From an uncultured Clostridia bacterium (GTDB taxonomy: Bacteria; Bacillota; Clostridia; Oscillospirales; Ruminococcaceae), in NCBI GenBank assembly GCA_947385505.1, contig CANDLP010000144.1, positions 1 through 6,344 on the forward strand: a stretch of 6,344 nucleotides of DNA. The letters are read 5' to 3'. The notes under the pieces were generated by a model. That model made no database searches and was not told the DNA's origin. It saw only the letters and a list, made by a program, of their open reading frames with translations. Of this stretch, positions 1 to 6,247 are shown piece after piece. The number at the start of each line of letters is the position of its first letter. Position 1 is the first letter of the stretch. A program made the position numbers and the translations under genes.

Positions 1-217
1 GTTTCTGCCCCTTATTGGAACTAAACTCATATTTCGTGCGCTGTAATCCGTCAAAATCCTCAACATACAGCATAAGCGGCTCATAGCTCTCAAATCGCTG
101 GTTAAAATTCTCGTTATATATCATCACAGATAATGCCCAATCGCCGGTAACTATTAGTATGACCACAATAGATAATACGATAAATAAGATCTTTTTCTTT
201 TTAGATTTCGGTTTCAT
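1..217 (-). CDS. Membrane-anchored alpha/beta hydrolase-like protein, N-terminal fragment
   Basis: Partial gene: 72 codons are visible and the 3' part lies beyond the left edge. The product starts MKPKSKKKK, a basic cytoplasmic stretch, followed by a hydrophobic segment at about residues 10-24 (ILFIVLSIVVILIVT), which is a signal anchor or uncleaved signal peptide. After it comes YNENFNQRFESYEP and then VEDFDGLQRTKYEFSSNKGQK. This spacing and wording resemble the start of clostridial membrane-anchored alpha/beta hydrolases (serine aminopeptidase S33-like), where the mature domain opens with 'DF-GL-R-- Y-F-SNKGQ'. No catalytic residue is in view, so the enzyme class is an inference from the N-terminus only. 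The start at 217 is preferred over the in-frame ATG at 223, because AAAGGG sits 7 bases before the former but only 1 base before the latter. It lies downstream of metK on the same strand, 238 bases away, probably with its own promoter. Confidence 0.6.
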   Translation of the reverse strand, partial: MKPKSKKKKILFIVLSIVVILIVTGDWALSVMIYNENFNQRFESYEPLMLYVEDFDGLQRTKYEFSSNKGQK

Positions 218-274
218 ATCCATTCCCTTTCGACATATTTTTGAGGCGGAAAATTCCGAGTTGTCTATTTATGT

Positions 275-280
275 ATTATA
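275..280 (-). promoter_or_regulatory. Possible -10 box for the hydrolase-like gene
   Basis: On the minus strand a perfect TATAAT lies about 58 bases upstream of the start codon at 217, in an AT-rich gap. No good -35 hexamer is found at 16-18 bases; the best nearby G-rich string (TTGGGG) has a 19-base spacer. This could be a real -10 element or chance in AT-rich DNA. The rest of the 218-455 gap shows no convincing terminator for metK and no supported gene. Confidence 0.3.
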
Positions 281-455
281 GGAATCAAAATTAATGCTCC
301 CCCAAATAAATCTTGCCGCAATACATGACGCGAATAAAAAATTCTGTGACAAAAATGTTTGCAATATAATATTGACGCACTTTTTCCCTGATATTTTCAT
401 TTTCGCCCGCTTCTTGCGGCAATATTTAATTGAGGGAACAACAACATCATTCAGC

Positions 456-1631
456 TTACTCTTCAACCGCCTTCAAAAGCTCTTCCGTCTTGTTTCTTTC
501 CTCCCACTTAACGCCAAGGTCCTCTCTTCCCATATGACCGTAAGCGGAAAGCGCGGCGTACTGCGGCTTTCTAAGCTCCAGCGACTCAATGATAGCGGCA
601 GGTCTTAAATCAAACACTTTTTCAACCGCCTTTTCAATCCTATCGTCGCTGTATTTTCCCGTACCGAAGGTATCAACCAAAACGGAAACGGGCTTAGCCA
701 CGCCTATCGCATAAGCAAGCTGTACCTCGCAGCGCTTTGCAAGCCCCGCCGCCACTATGTTTTTAGCTACATGTCTTGCCGCATATGCTGCCGAGCGGTC
801 GACCTTTGTGGGGTCCTTTCCCGAAAAAGCGCCGCCGCCGTGTTTTGCGTAGCCGCCGTAGGTGTCCACGATTATCTTTCTTCCGGTAAGACCGCTGTCC
901 CCCTGAGGGCCTCCGATAACGAACCGTCCGGTAGGGTTGACGTAAATTTTCGTTTCATTATCCAACAAATTCGCGGGAATGGTGGTCTTTATTACCTTTT
1001 CCACAATGTCCGCCCTAATCTGTAAGAGTGTGGCGCTTGCTTTATGCTGAGTGGAAATAACCACGGTGTCCACGCGAACGGGCTTGTCGTCCTCATACTC
1101 CACCGTTACCTGAGATTTTCCGTCGGGAAGAATATAGGGTATCTCTCCGCTTTTCCTGCACTCGGTAAGCTTTTTCGCAAGCTTATGCGCCAGAGATACA
1201 GGCAAGGGCATAAGCTCAGGAGTCTCGTCACAGGCATAGCCAAACATCATGCCCTGATCTCCCGCGCCCGTATCCAGCTTGTTTTCCTCTCTTCCCTCCA
1301 AGGCATTGTCAACACCCAAAGCGATATCCGCAGACTGTTCGTCGATGGAGGTAATGACGGAACAGGTGTTGCAGTCAAATCCGTATGCGGCGTTGTCGTA
1401 GCCTATTTCCTTTACCGCGTTTCTCACGGTTTTGGGTATATCCACATACCCTTCTGTGGTGATCTCGCCCATAACCATAACCATACCGGTGGTGGTACAG
1501 GTCTCACATGCCACTCTGCTCATAGGGTCCTGTCTTAAAAGCTCGTCCAGAATACTGTCGCTTATTCTGTCGCAGATTTTGTCGGGATGTCCCTCAGTAA
1601 CACTTTCCGAGGTAAATAAACGTTTTGCCAT
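456..1631 (-). CDS. metK: S-adenosylmethionine synthetase (methionine adenosyltransferase)
   Basis: Makes S-adenosylmethionine from methionine and ATP, releasing phosphate and pyrophosphate; cytosolic, normally a homotetramer needing Mg2+ and K+. The product is 391 residues, the usual bacterial length (about 380-400). Visible signatures include the N-terminal GHPDKICD at 14-21 with the catalytic His15 and metal-binding Asp17, the ATP-binding [12 protein letters not shown] at 122-133, GDSGLTGRK at 244-252, and the phosphate-binding [12 protein letters not shown] at 265-276. The start at 1631 is chosen because [16 protein letters not shown] is the canonical N-terminus and AGGAAAG lies about 8 bases upstream. 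A longer in-frame reading from a TTG at 1718 would run through the riboswitch terminator's U-tract and is rejected. One oddity is Arg22, where most family members have Gln (ICDQISD). Expression is predicted to be controlled by the SAM-I riboswitch immediately upstream, so the enzyme's product represses its own gene. Confidence 0.97.
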   Translation of the reverse strand: MAKRLFTSESVTEGHPDKICDRISDSILDELLRQDPMSRVACETCTTTGMVMVMGEITTEGYVDIPKTVRNAVKEIGYDNAAYGFDCNTCSVITSIDEQSADIALGVDNALEGREENKLDTGAGDQGMMFGYACDETPELMPLPVSLAHKLAKKLTECRKSGEIPYILPDGKSQVTVEYEDDKPVRVDTVVISTQHKASATLLQIRADIVEKVIKTTIPANLLDNETKIYVNPTGRFVIGGPQGDSGLTGRKIIVDTYGGYAKHGGGAFSGKDPTKVDRSAAYAARHVAKNIVAAGLAKRCEVQLAYAIGVAKPVSVLVDTFGTGKYSDDRIEKAVEKVFDLRPAAIIESLELRKPQYAALSAYGHMGREDLGVKWEERNKTEELLKAVEE

Positions 1632-1716
1632 TTTTAAAACTTTCCTTTCTCTGTTTTTTGGGGGCATTGACTCGGTGTCAGCCGCGCCTTTATACCTGCC
1701 GCAATAATGTATCAAC

Positions 1717-1743
1717 AAAAAAACGCCCTCTTATCGGGGCGTC
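1717..1743 (-). terminator. Riboswitch-controlled intrinsic terminator in the metK leader
   Basis: Read on the minus strand, CGCCC (1741-1737) pairs with GGGCG (1728-1724) around an 8-base loop. Flanking A-U and G-U pairs can extend the stem to about 7 bp, and seven U residues (1723-1717) follow directly. It lies 14 bases past the 3' strand of the aptamer's P1 helix and about 85 bases before the metK start codon. This is the usual place for the expression platform of a transcription-attenuating SAM-I switch. With SAM bound, the hairpin should form and stop transcription. Confidence 0.88.
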
Positions 1744-1756
1744 GGTATTCAGCACC

Positions 1757-1870
1757 CCTCATCTTCCGCCGTCGGGAAACCCCGTAGGCGCAGGAAGTAG
1801 CACCTTTTCCGAAACATCGGACGGTTGCTGCAGCGTCAACGTGCCTGTCACTCGGCTGCTCTCGATAAGG
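1757..1870 (-). promoter_or_regulatory. SAM-I (S-box) riboswitch aptamer
   Basis: A complete class I SAM aptamer of about 114 nucleotides upstream of metK. On the minus strand P1 is CCUUAUC (1870-1864) with GAUGAGG (1763-1757), including one G-U pair. P2 starts with GCAGC pairing to GCUGC around the kink-turn string GAGUGA and the conserved UUGA. The conserved GCAACC follows, then P3 (UCCGA/UCGGA, loop UGUU), the core string AAGGUGCUA, and P4 (CGCC/GGCG capped by a GGG/CCC hairpin), closing with GGAAGAUGAGG. The usual GGG/CCC of the P2 tip is GUG/CAC here, a paired change that keeps the stem. The loop CAGG can still pair with CCUG downstream, as the family's pseudoknot requires. With the adjacent terminator this is an OFF switch: SAM binding stabilises P1 and permits termination. 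Confidence 0.95.
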
Positions 1871-1906
1871 ATCGTAATTTGTTGTGCAAGAAATTCTTAC
1901 AAAAAC

Positions 1907-1935
1907 ATTTTATCATAATATAAATAGATTGTCAA
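1907..1935 (-). promoter_or_regulatory. metK promoter (-35/-10)
   Basis: On the minus strand TTGACA (1935-1930) is separated by exactly 17 bases from TAAAAT (1912-1907). This is a near-perfect vegetative sigma-A promoter. Transcription should begin near 1900, giving a leader of about 30 bases before the SAM-I aptamer. This makes metK independent of the small gene upstream (start 2301), which is on the same strand and ends only 46 bases before the -35 box. Confidence 0.85.
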
Positions 1936-1980
1936 TAGGTTTTAATCAATTATAATCATTTTATTTTCGGATCAAAAGCG

Positions 1981-2301
1981 TTACAGCTTCACCTTTCCCT
2001 CGCTGTATCTTGCCACCACGCAAATCCTTTCCCCGTCCTTTCCGGTATAAGCGGCAGTAAAGCCTGAGAGATCCATAAGCTCTCCCGCTTTTACCTCGTT
2101 TATCGGCGCGCTGAAAACTGTTTTTCCGAAACATACTATGTTAAAATCGTTTCCCGTCACGTTTACTGCACCTCCGTCCCCTATCTTTCTCTCCCCGCCG
2201 TTTTCATAATCCCTTTGGGTAACATATTTAAGCTGTCTTTTGTCAAGCGCTTTAAGCTGTTCAATTGTCATACAGTTTTTGTCTTTCTTTTTAAAAAACA
2301 T
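1981..2301 (-). CDS. Conserved-looking small protein of unknown function
   Basis: A 106-residue protein that I do not recognise. It begins MFFKKKDKNC with a Lys-rich N-terminus, and a short amphipathic helix is likely around 12-27 (TIEQLKALDKRQLKYV). The rest is glycine-rich and probably beta-structured, for example IGDGGAVNV at 40-48, FSAPINEV at 63-70 and ERICVVARYSEG at 91-102. It has no signal peptide, membrane segment or recognisable catalytic motif, so it is likely soluble and cytoplasmic. Three Cys residues (10, 57, 94) are not arranged as a zinc site. It is judged real because AGGAGG stands 5 bases before the ATG, a consensus promoter lies upstream, and no overlapping frame is better. 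It is transcribed divergently from the pseudokinase gene. An in-frame Met11 is an alternative start but lacks as good a ribosome binding site. Confidence 0.78.
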   Translation of the reverse strand: MFFKKKDKNCMTIEQLKALDKRQLKYVTQRDYENGGERKIGDGGAVNVTGNDFNIVCFGKTVFSAPINEVKAGELMDLSGFTAAYTGKDGERICVVARYSEGKVKL

Positions 2302-2320
2302 ATTTGCCTCCTGTTTTTGT

Positions 2321-2370
2321 TTTGTAACTTTTTTGTAACCACTTTGATAATTTTGTAAAAAAATTTGTAA
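2321..2370. repeat. Phased TTTGTAA direct repeats in the small gene's leader
   Basis: On the plus strand TTTGTAA begins at 2321, 2332, 2352 and 2364, with a degenerate copy TTTGATAA at 2343. Successive starts are 11, 11, 9 and 12 bases apart, close to one helical turn. On the minus strand the motif reads TTACAAA and falls between the -10 box and the ribosome binding site of the small gene, so it would lie in its 5' untranslated leader. It could be a multi-copy protein binding site. Chance in AT-rich DNA is the alternative. Confidence 0.45.
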
Positions 2371-2393
2371 AATAATTTTTATCCTTTATAATA

Positions 2394-2422
2394 AATATAC
2401 CACCCAACCCTTTGTTTGTCAA
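2394..2422 (-). promoter_or_regulatory. Promoter of the small unknown gene
   Basis: On the minus strand TTGACA (2422-2417) is followed after 17 bases by TATATT (2399-2394). Transcription would start near 2387, leaving a leader of about 85 bases that contains the TTACAAA repeats. The -35 box lies inside a short inverted repeat TTTGT-CA-ACAAA (2415-2426), a possible operator though weak on its own. Confidence 0.8.
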
Positions 2423-2452
2423 CAAAAATTGCCTTTCCTTATTTTTATTTAC

Positions 2453-2481
2453 TTGACAGCGGAGAATTTTTGAGGTAAAAT
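2453..2481 (+). promoter_or_regulatory. Promoter of the pseudokinase-pheA-ispF cluster
   Basis: TTGACA (2453-2458), a 17-base spacer and TAAAAT (2476-2481), the same hexamers and spacing as the metK promoter. The predicted transcript starts around 2488, 80 bases before the pseudokinase ATG. It is back-to-back with the minus-strand promoter, with 30 bases between the two -35 boxes. No other convincing promoter was seen before pheA or ispF, so it probably drives all three genes. Confidence 0.82.
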
Positions 2482-2567
2482 TAAGAGGAATTTATATGAA
2501 TACGATCCAATGATAATTGCACTTAAAAAAACAAAAAATGAAAAACGGAAAGAGATTTCAGTAAAAT

Positions 2568-4514
2568 ATGAGAAAAGAAACAAATCTGTGTATGAGCTGT
2601 ATGGGCGAGCTTAACGATCACGGCACCTGTCCCCTTTGCGGCTGTTTCGACACCGAGTCCTACATATCCTCATATCTTGCCCCGAAAACATTTCTGGCGG
2701 AGCGTTATATAGCGGGAAAGCTTATCGGTTACAGCGGAGAATCCGCTTTGTATATCGGCTTCGATACCGAAACCGGACGCAAGGTCACCATACGCGAATA
2801 TATGCCCGACACTCTATGCGTAAGGGAACGGGATGAGGAAATAGTTTCGGTGAGATCGAACAAGCTCCCTCTTTATAAAACATACCTTGCGGAATTTATA
2901 GAGCTTCATACTACACTTATGCGTTCCCCTAACATCCGCTGCGTACAGCCCGTTCTGGACGTTTTCACCCAGAACAATACCGCGTATGCGGTAATGGAGT
3001 ATATAGGAGGAATAAGCCTTAAGGCGTACCTTACCAACTGCGGCGAGGTGATGACATGGGAGCAGATAAAAGAGCTTTTCCCTCCTGTGCTCACCGCTCT
3101 GAGCATGCTTCACGGCTTAGGCATCATACATCGGGGCATAAGTACTTCTACAATTTTTGTAAGCGAAAAAAACGAGCTCAGACTTATAGGCTTTTCAATC
3201 AGCGCCGCCCATACCGCCGACAGCGATATAGGCTATGAGGTTTTCGGCGGCTATGCGGCTCCCGAATTGTATTCAAGCTCAAAAAGAAACGGAAGCTGGA
3301 CGGACGTTTACGGAATTTCGGCTGTTCTTTACCGCTGTCTTACCGGCGTAACCCCTCCTGCCGCGCCCGAAAGACTTGCCGAGGATACCCTTACTGATCC
3401 TATGCTTATAAGCCGCCATATCCCCAAAAACGTTTCCGACGTTATCATGAAAGGTATGAGATTGGACGCGGAAGAAAGAACCGCCACTGTTACCGAGTTT
3501 GTGGATCGGCTTTTTGAACAGCCTGTACCCCCCGAAGAATACTCCCGCGAAATAACAATGACCGTTCCCCGCACCTCCTCAAAAAACGCAGGCAGCAAGC
3601 CGAATCATCCCGTATCCGCCCATCCTTCCTCAAACGGAACAAAAAGCGGAAACGGAAATAAAAAAGGCTCTTCAAACCATGCTTCGGGAAACGGCAAAAA
3701 GAAGAAAAAAGGAAAAAGAAAATCTGACAGAGACAAAATAAAGTTTATTGCGGTTTCCACAATTTTGGGCATAATAATATTGGCATTTATCATTGCAATG
3801 ATCGTTACCGCTTCGGAGGGTGATGAGGAAGAAATTACGTCTTCCTCCACCCGCGCCCCATTAACTGCCCCGCCTATAACTTCAGCGGCGGAATCCTCTT
3901 CTCCCTCGGAAACAACTGTACCTTCACAGGGCGGAGGATATATACTCCCGAATTTTGAAGGCTCTTTTTACACTACCGTAAGCACCAACCCTCAATATTC
4001 ATATCTTATCTTCCAAGCCACCTTTGATTTCAGCAGCGAATATAAGTCGGGACAAATCATAAGTCAGACGGTCCCCGAAGGCACTGTGGTACAGGCGGGA
4101 ACCGAGATCGGCGTAATTGTAAGCAAAGGCCCCGAAAAGCTTCCTTTGCCCGATTATACGGGAAAAACAGTTGAGGATTACGTTAAAGAGCTGTCCGATT
4201 CAGGGATCAAATACCGTATTGAAGAGGAAATAACCGACGAGACCGAAGAAGGCGGCGTAGCCCGCTGCAGCAAGGAGATCGGCGAAGACGTCATGGTTGC
4301 CGACAGCGAGGAGGTAGTGGTATACAGAGCCGTAAAACCGGAAGAAACCACCACTTCGCTGAACGTTATGGAATGGGAAAACGACGAAACCACCGACATT
4401 ATCGGCGAAACGTCCCCATACCCTGAAACGGCTTTTACCGAAGAAACCGCCGCAGATACATCCCAATCGACTGAAAACCGGGATTACGGCGGAGAGCCCA
4501 TTGTATTTGAATAA
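2568..4514 (+). CDS. Transmembrane PASTA-domain pseudokinase with N-terminal zinc ribbon
   Basis: A 648-residue membrane protein, predicted to be a sensor or scaffold rather than an active kinase. In order: a zinc ribbon with Cys8, 11, 21 and 24 (CxxC-x9-CxxC); a Ser/Thr-kinase fold at about 46-318; a linker rich in Ser, Asn, Gly and Lys with a basic run at 377-392; one transmembrane helix at 391-413; a Ser/Thr/Pro-rich extracellular stalk at 423-455; two PASTA-like domains at about 458-521 and 525-589; and an acidic Thr/Glu-rich tail. The kinase part follows the clostridial family with 'VAIKEYFP', 'HRDISPDNI' and 'LIDFG'. Here the Lys is Arg76 (VTIREYMP), the catalytic Asp is Gly190 (HRGISTSTI), the Asn is Thr195, and the DFG Asp is Gly208 (LIGFS). 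The Gly loop is eroded to IGYSGESALY. The APE region (AAPELY at 230-235) and WTDVYG (244-249) remain, so the fold should be intact. The frame is uninterrupted and uses normal codons, so it is not a decaying pseudogene. The ribosome binding site (GGAAAGAG, 13 bases upstream) is distant; starting at Met9 would destroy the first Cys pair. pheA follows after 24 bases. Confidence 0.9.
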   Translation: MRKETNLCMSCMGELNDHGTCPLCGCFDTESYISSYLAPKTFLAERYIAGKLIGYSGESALYIGFDTETGRKVTIREYMPDTLCVRERDEEIVSVRSNKLPLYKTYLAEFIELHTTLMRSPNIRCVQPVLDVFTQNNTAYAVMEYIGGISLKAYLTNCGEVMTWEQIKELFPPVLTALSMLHGLGIIHRGISTSTIFVSEKNELRLIGFSISAAHTADSDIGYEVFGGYAAPELYSSSKRNGSWTDVYGISAVLYRCLTGVTPPAAPERLAEDTLTDPMLISRHIPKNVSDVIMKGMRLDAEERTATVTEFVDRLFEQPVPPEEYSREITMTVPRTSSKNAGSKPNHPVSAHPSSNGTKSGNGNKKGSSNHASGNGKKKKKGKRKSDRDKIKFIAVSTILGIIILAFIIAMIVTASEGDEEEITSSSTRAPLTAPPITSAAESSSPSETTVPSQGGGYILPNFEGSFYTTVSTNPQYSYLIFQATFDFSSEYKSGQIISQTVPEGTVVQAGTEIGVIVSKGPEKLPLPDYTGKTVEDYVKELSDSGIKYRIEEEITDETEEGGVARCSKEIGEDVMVADSEEVVVYRAVKPEETTTSLNVMEWENDETTDIIGETSPYPETAFTEETAADTSQSTENRDYGGEPIVFE

Positions 4515-4538
4515 TATAAAAAAGGAATTGTCATAAGT

Positions 4539-5702
4539 ATGGATCTTGACGAAATAAGAAAAGATATAGACAACATAGACGACCGTCTTTTGAAGCTATT
4601 TTCGGAAAGAATGGAGCTTTGCGAAAAGGTGGCGGAATACAAAGCAAAAAACGGCATGGCAGTTTTTCAGGGCGCACGTGAAAAACAAGTTCTTGACGCG
4701 ATAGAAGAAAAAAGCGCTCCCAAGCTTAAAGCCGCCTCGAAGCTGCTCTTTTCCCAGATAATGGAAATATCCAAATGCCTTCAAACCGAGCGCCTTACCG
4801 AATATCAAAGCGTAAAAACGGCTCCCATTGCCGAAAACCCCGTGATCGCCTGCCCCGGAATAAAGGGAAGCTATACGGAAGAAGCCTGTTTTCGTGTGTT
4901 CGGAAAAAACGCCCAAATAATTTATTTAAATACCTTTGAGGAAGTTTTTAAGGCGGTGGAAGACGGAAAAGCGGAGTACGGCACCGTGCCTATTGAAAAC
5001 TCGACCGCAGGAGGAGTTGACGGAACCTACGGCCTTTTGGAAAGACACAATATGTATATTGAAAGAAGGCTTTCCATACCGGTTAACCACGTACTTGCCG
5101 CCAAAAGCAATGACTGCGCCGTAAAAAAAGTAATCTCACACGAACAAGCCCTCCACCAATGCCAAAGCTTTTTAAAAGTAACGGGCTGCAAAACGGAAAC
5201 CGCACAAAATACCTCGCTTGCCGCCAGAAGCGTGTCTTTAAACGAAACCGATAACGATACCGCCTGTATATGCTCTGAGCACTGCGCTGAGCTTTACGGT
5301 CTGACAGTGCTCAAAAAAAACATAGCCGACAGCAGCGAAAATTTTACACGTTTCATAGTTATTTCAAATGAGCTTAACATAGAGGAAAACGCAAACACTA
5401 TTAGCGTGTGTCTTTCTCTGCCCCATGTTATGGGTTCCCTGTACAGACTTCTGACAAAGTTCAGCTACTGCGGTCTTAATCTTACCAAAATAGAAAGCCG
5501 CCCTATGCCTCCTCATATAAAAAAGCAAACTGCCCCCTTAATGCCGGATAAGGAAAATTTCGACGTGATATTTTATCTGGATTTTGTCGGAAATCTGCTT
5601 GATCCGCCTGTAGGAAAGCTTTTAAAAAGTCTTGAAAAAAGCTGCGCGTATTACAGGCTGCTGGGAAATTACAGAGATCTGGATAAGGAGATTCACATAT
5701 GA
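4539..5702 (+). CDS. pheA: Bifunctional chorismate mutase / prephenate dehydratase (P-protein)
   Basis: Converts chorismate to prephenate and then to phenylpyruvate, the committed steps to phenylalanine; cytosolic. The 387 residues match the fused family (E. coli PheA 386). Residues 1-85 are an AroQ-type chorismate mutase, with Arg7, Arg24, Lys35, Arg47 and Glu48 in the positions of the E. coli active-site residues (11, 28, 39, 51, 52). Residues 102-276 are the prephenate dehydratase domain, with GSYTEEA at 110-116, PIENS at 151-155, SHEQALHQC at 200-208 and the catalytic TRF at 270-272. Residues about 286-381 form an ACT domain with GSLYRLL (299-305) and ESRP (319-322), the pair of motifs that binds phenylalanine, so feedback inhibition is expected. 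After ESRP there is an extra stretch of about 10 residues (near 326-339) compared with the usual short turn. AAGGA lies 12 bases before the ATG, a long spacing. The gene overlaps ispF by four bases. Confidence 0.96.
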   Translation: MDLDEIRKDIDNIDDRLLKLFSERMELCEKVAEYKAKNGMAVFQGAREKQVLDAIEEKSAPKLKAASKLLFSQIMEISKCLQTERLTEYQSVKTAPIAENPVIACPGIKGSYTEEACFRVFGKNAQIIYLNTFEEVFKAVEDGKAEYGTVPIENSTAGGVDGTYGLLERHNMYIERRLSIPVNHVLAAKSNDCAVKKVISHEQALHQCQSFLKVTGCKTETAQNTSLAARSVSLNETDNDTACICSEHCAELYGLTVLKKNIADSSENFTRFIVISNELNIEENANTISVCLSLPHVMGSLYRLLTKFSYCGLNLTKIESRPMPPHIKKQTAPLMPDKENFDVIFYLDFVGNLLDPPVGKLLKSLEKSCAYYRLLGNYRDLDKEIHI

Positions 5703-6202
5703 GAATCGGACACGGCTACGATGTACACTTGTTTAAAGAGGGCAGAAGGCTTATTTTAGGCGGTGTGGCAATACCAAACGACAAAGGTCTTGACGGCCAC
5801 TCCGACGCCGACGTTCTGGTCCACGCCGTTATAGACGCCATCTTAGGCGCGGCGGGGCTTCCCGATATAGGGAAACAGTTTCCCGACAGCGATGAAAAAT
5901 ACAAGGGCATATCAAGCCTTAAGCTGTTGGAAGCGGTAAGGGATAAAGTGTATTCTTTAGGCTACTCTGTGGGAAACATTGACTGCACTTTGATTATGCT
6001 TAAACCCAAAGTAGGAAAATACACCGATAAAATGAAAGAAAATATTTGTAAGTCTTTAAATATTGACTTAAATCAGCTTAATATAAAGGCAACCACCGAG
6101 GAAGGCGCCGGGCTTGGCGAAAAAGCGGCAGGAGCACATGCGGTAGTACTGCTGAATTGTTATAGAAACAGCGAAGCATTTTTCGGCGGAATTTTCACAT
6201 AA
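5699..6202 (+). CDS. ispF: 2-C-methyl-D-erythritol 2,4-cyclodiphosphate synthase
   Basis: Fifth enzyme of the MEP (non-mevalonate) isoprenoid pathway. It cyclises 4-diphosphocytidyl-methylerythritol 2-phosphate to MEcPP with loss of CMP; normally a cytosolic homotrimer with Zn2+ in active sites between subunits. The 167 residues are close to the usual 155-165. RIGHGYDVH at 2-10 gives zinc ligands Asp8 and His10; [11 protein letters not shown] at 33-43 gives the third ligand His42; [13 protein letters not shown] at 53-65 holds Asp56; and KATTEEG at 130-136 holds Thr133 and Glu135. These numbers coincide with the E. coli protein. The C-terminal glycine-rich turn after Glu135 is about two residues shorter than usual and lacks the typical 'GFTG' wording. 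The start is set by AAGGAG 8 bases upstream, and ATGA overlaps the pheA stop, so the two are probably translationally coupled. ispD or other MEP genes are not in view. Confidence 0.96.
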   Translation: MRIGHGYDVHLFKEGRRLILGGVAIPNDKGLDGHSDADVLVHAVIDAILGAAGLPDIGKQFPDSDEKYKGISSLKLLEAVRDKVYSLGYSVGNIDCTLIMLKPKVGKYTDKMKENICKSLNIDLNQLNIKATTEEGAGLGEKAAGAHAVVLLNCYRNSEAFFGGIFT

Positions 6203-6213
6203 TTTGTGTTTAA

Positions 6214-6245
6214 TACTAATCCCTTTTTAAACTGCGGGATTAGTA
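6214..6245 (+). repeat. Perfect hairpin after ispF (10-bp stem)
   Basis: TACTAATCCC (6214-6223) is the exact reverse complement of GGGATTAGTA (6236-6245), with a 12-base loop. It begins 11 bases past the ispF stop, where an operon terminator would be expected. It has no T-run after either arm, so it is not a standard intrinsic terminator. It may instead stabilise the 3' end of the mRNA or take part in termination with the next hairpin. Confidence 0.6.
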
Positions 6246-6247
6246 GA

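Noticed and set aside
313..423. Inverted copies TTGCCGCAA (313-321) and TTGCGGCAA (415-423)
   Set aside because: Nine bases separated by about 93 bases with no extension; not enough to call an element or terminator.
269..466. 65-residue minus-strand frame between metK and the hydrolase-like gene
   Set aside because: Overlaps the metK 3' end, has no ribosome binding site or family resemblance and is biased by AT-rich DNA.
1632..1718. N-terminal extension of MetK by 29 residues from a TTG at 1718
   Set aside because: It begins in the U-tract of the riboswitch terminator and has no ribosome binding site; [10 protein letters not shown] at 1631 has a proper one and matches the family N-terminus.
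1625..1918. 97-residue plus-strand frame across the metK leader
   Set aside because: It is the antisense of the SAM riboswitch and terminator, which fully explain this stretch.
1976..1995. Possible terminator hairpin (AAGC/GCTT followed by TT) at the end of the small gene
   Set aside because: Only 4-5 weak pairs, includes the stop codon in the loop, and the T-run is four bases.
2496..2513. Five-codon leader ORF (MNTIQ) with AGAGGA 6 bases upstream, before the pseudokinase gene
   Set aside because: The predicted transcript start near 2488 falls inside or after that ribosome binding site, so it would not be on the mRNA.
2538..2564. Eight-codon ORF (MKNGKRFQ) ending 3 bases before the pseudokinase ATG
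   Set aside because: No ribosome binding site in the A-rich sequence before it; probably chance, although coupling cannot be excluded.
3654..3725. A-rich run with repeated AAAAAG and GGAAAC inside the pseudokinase gene
   Set aside because: It encodes the Lys/Gly/Asn/Ser linker and the basic stretch before the membrane helix; the frame is unbroken, so no separate repeat or slippage site is claimed.
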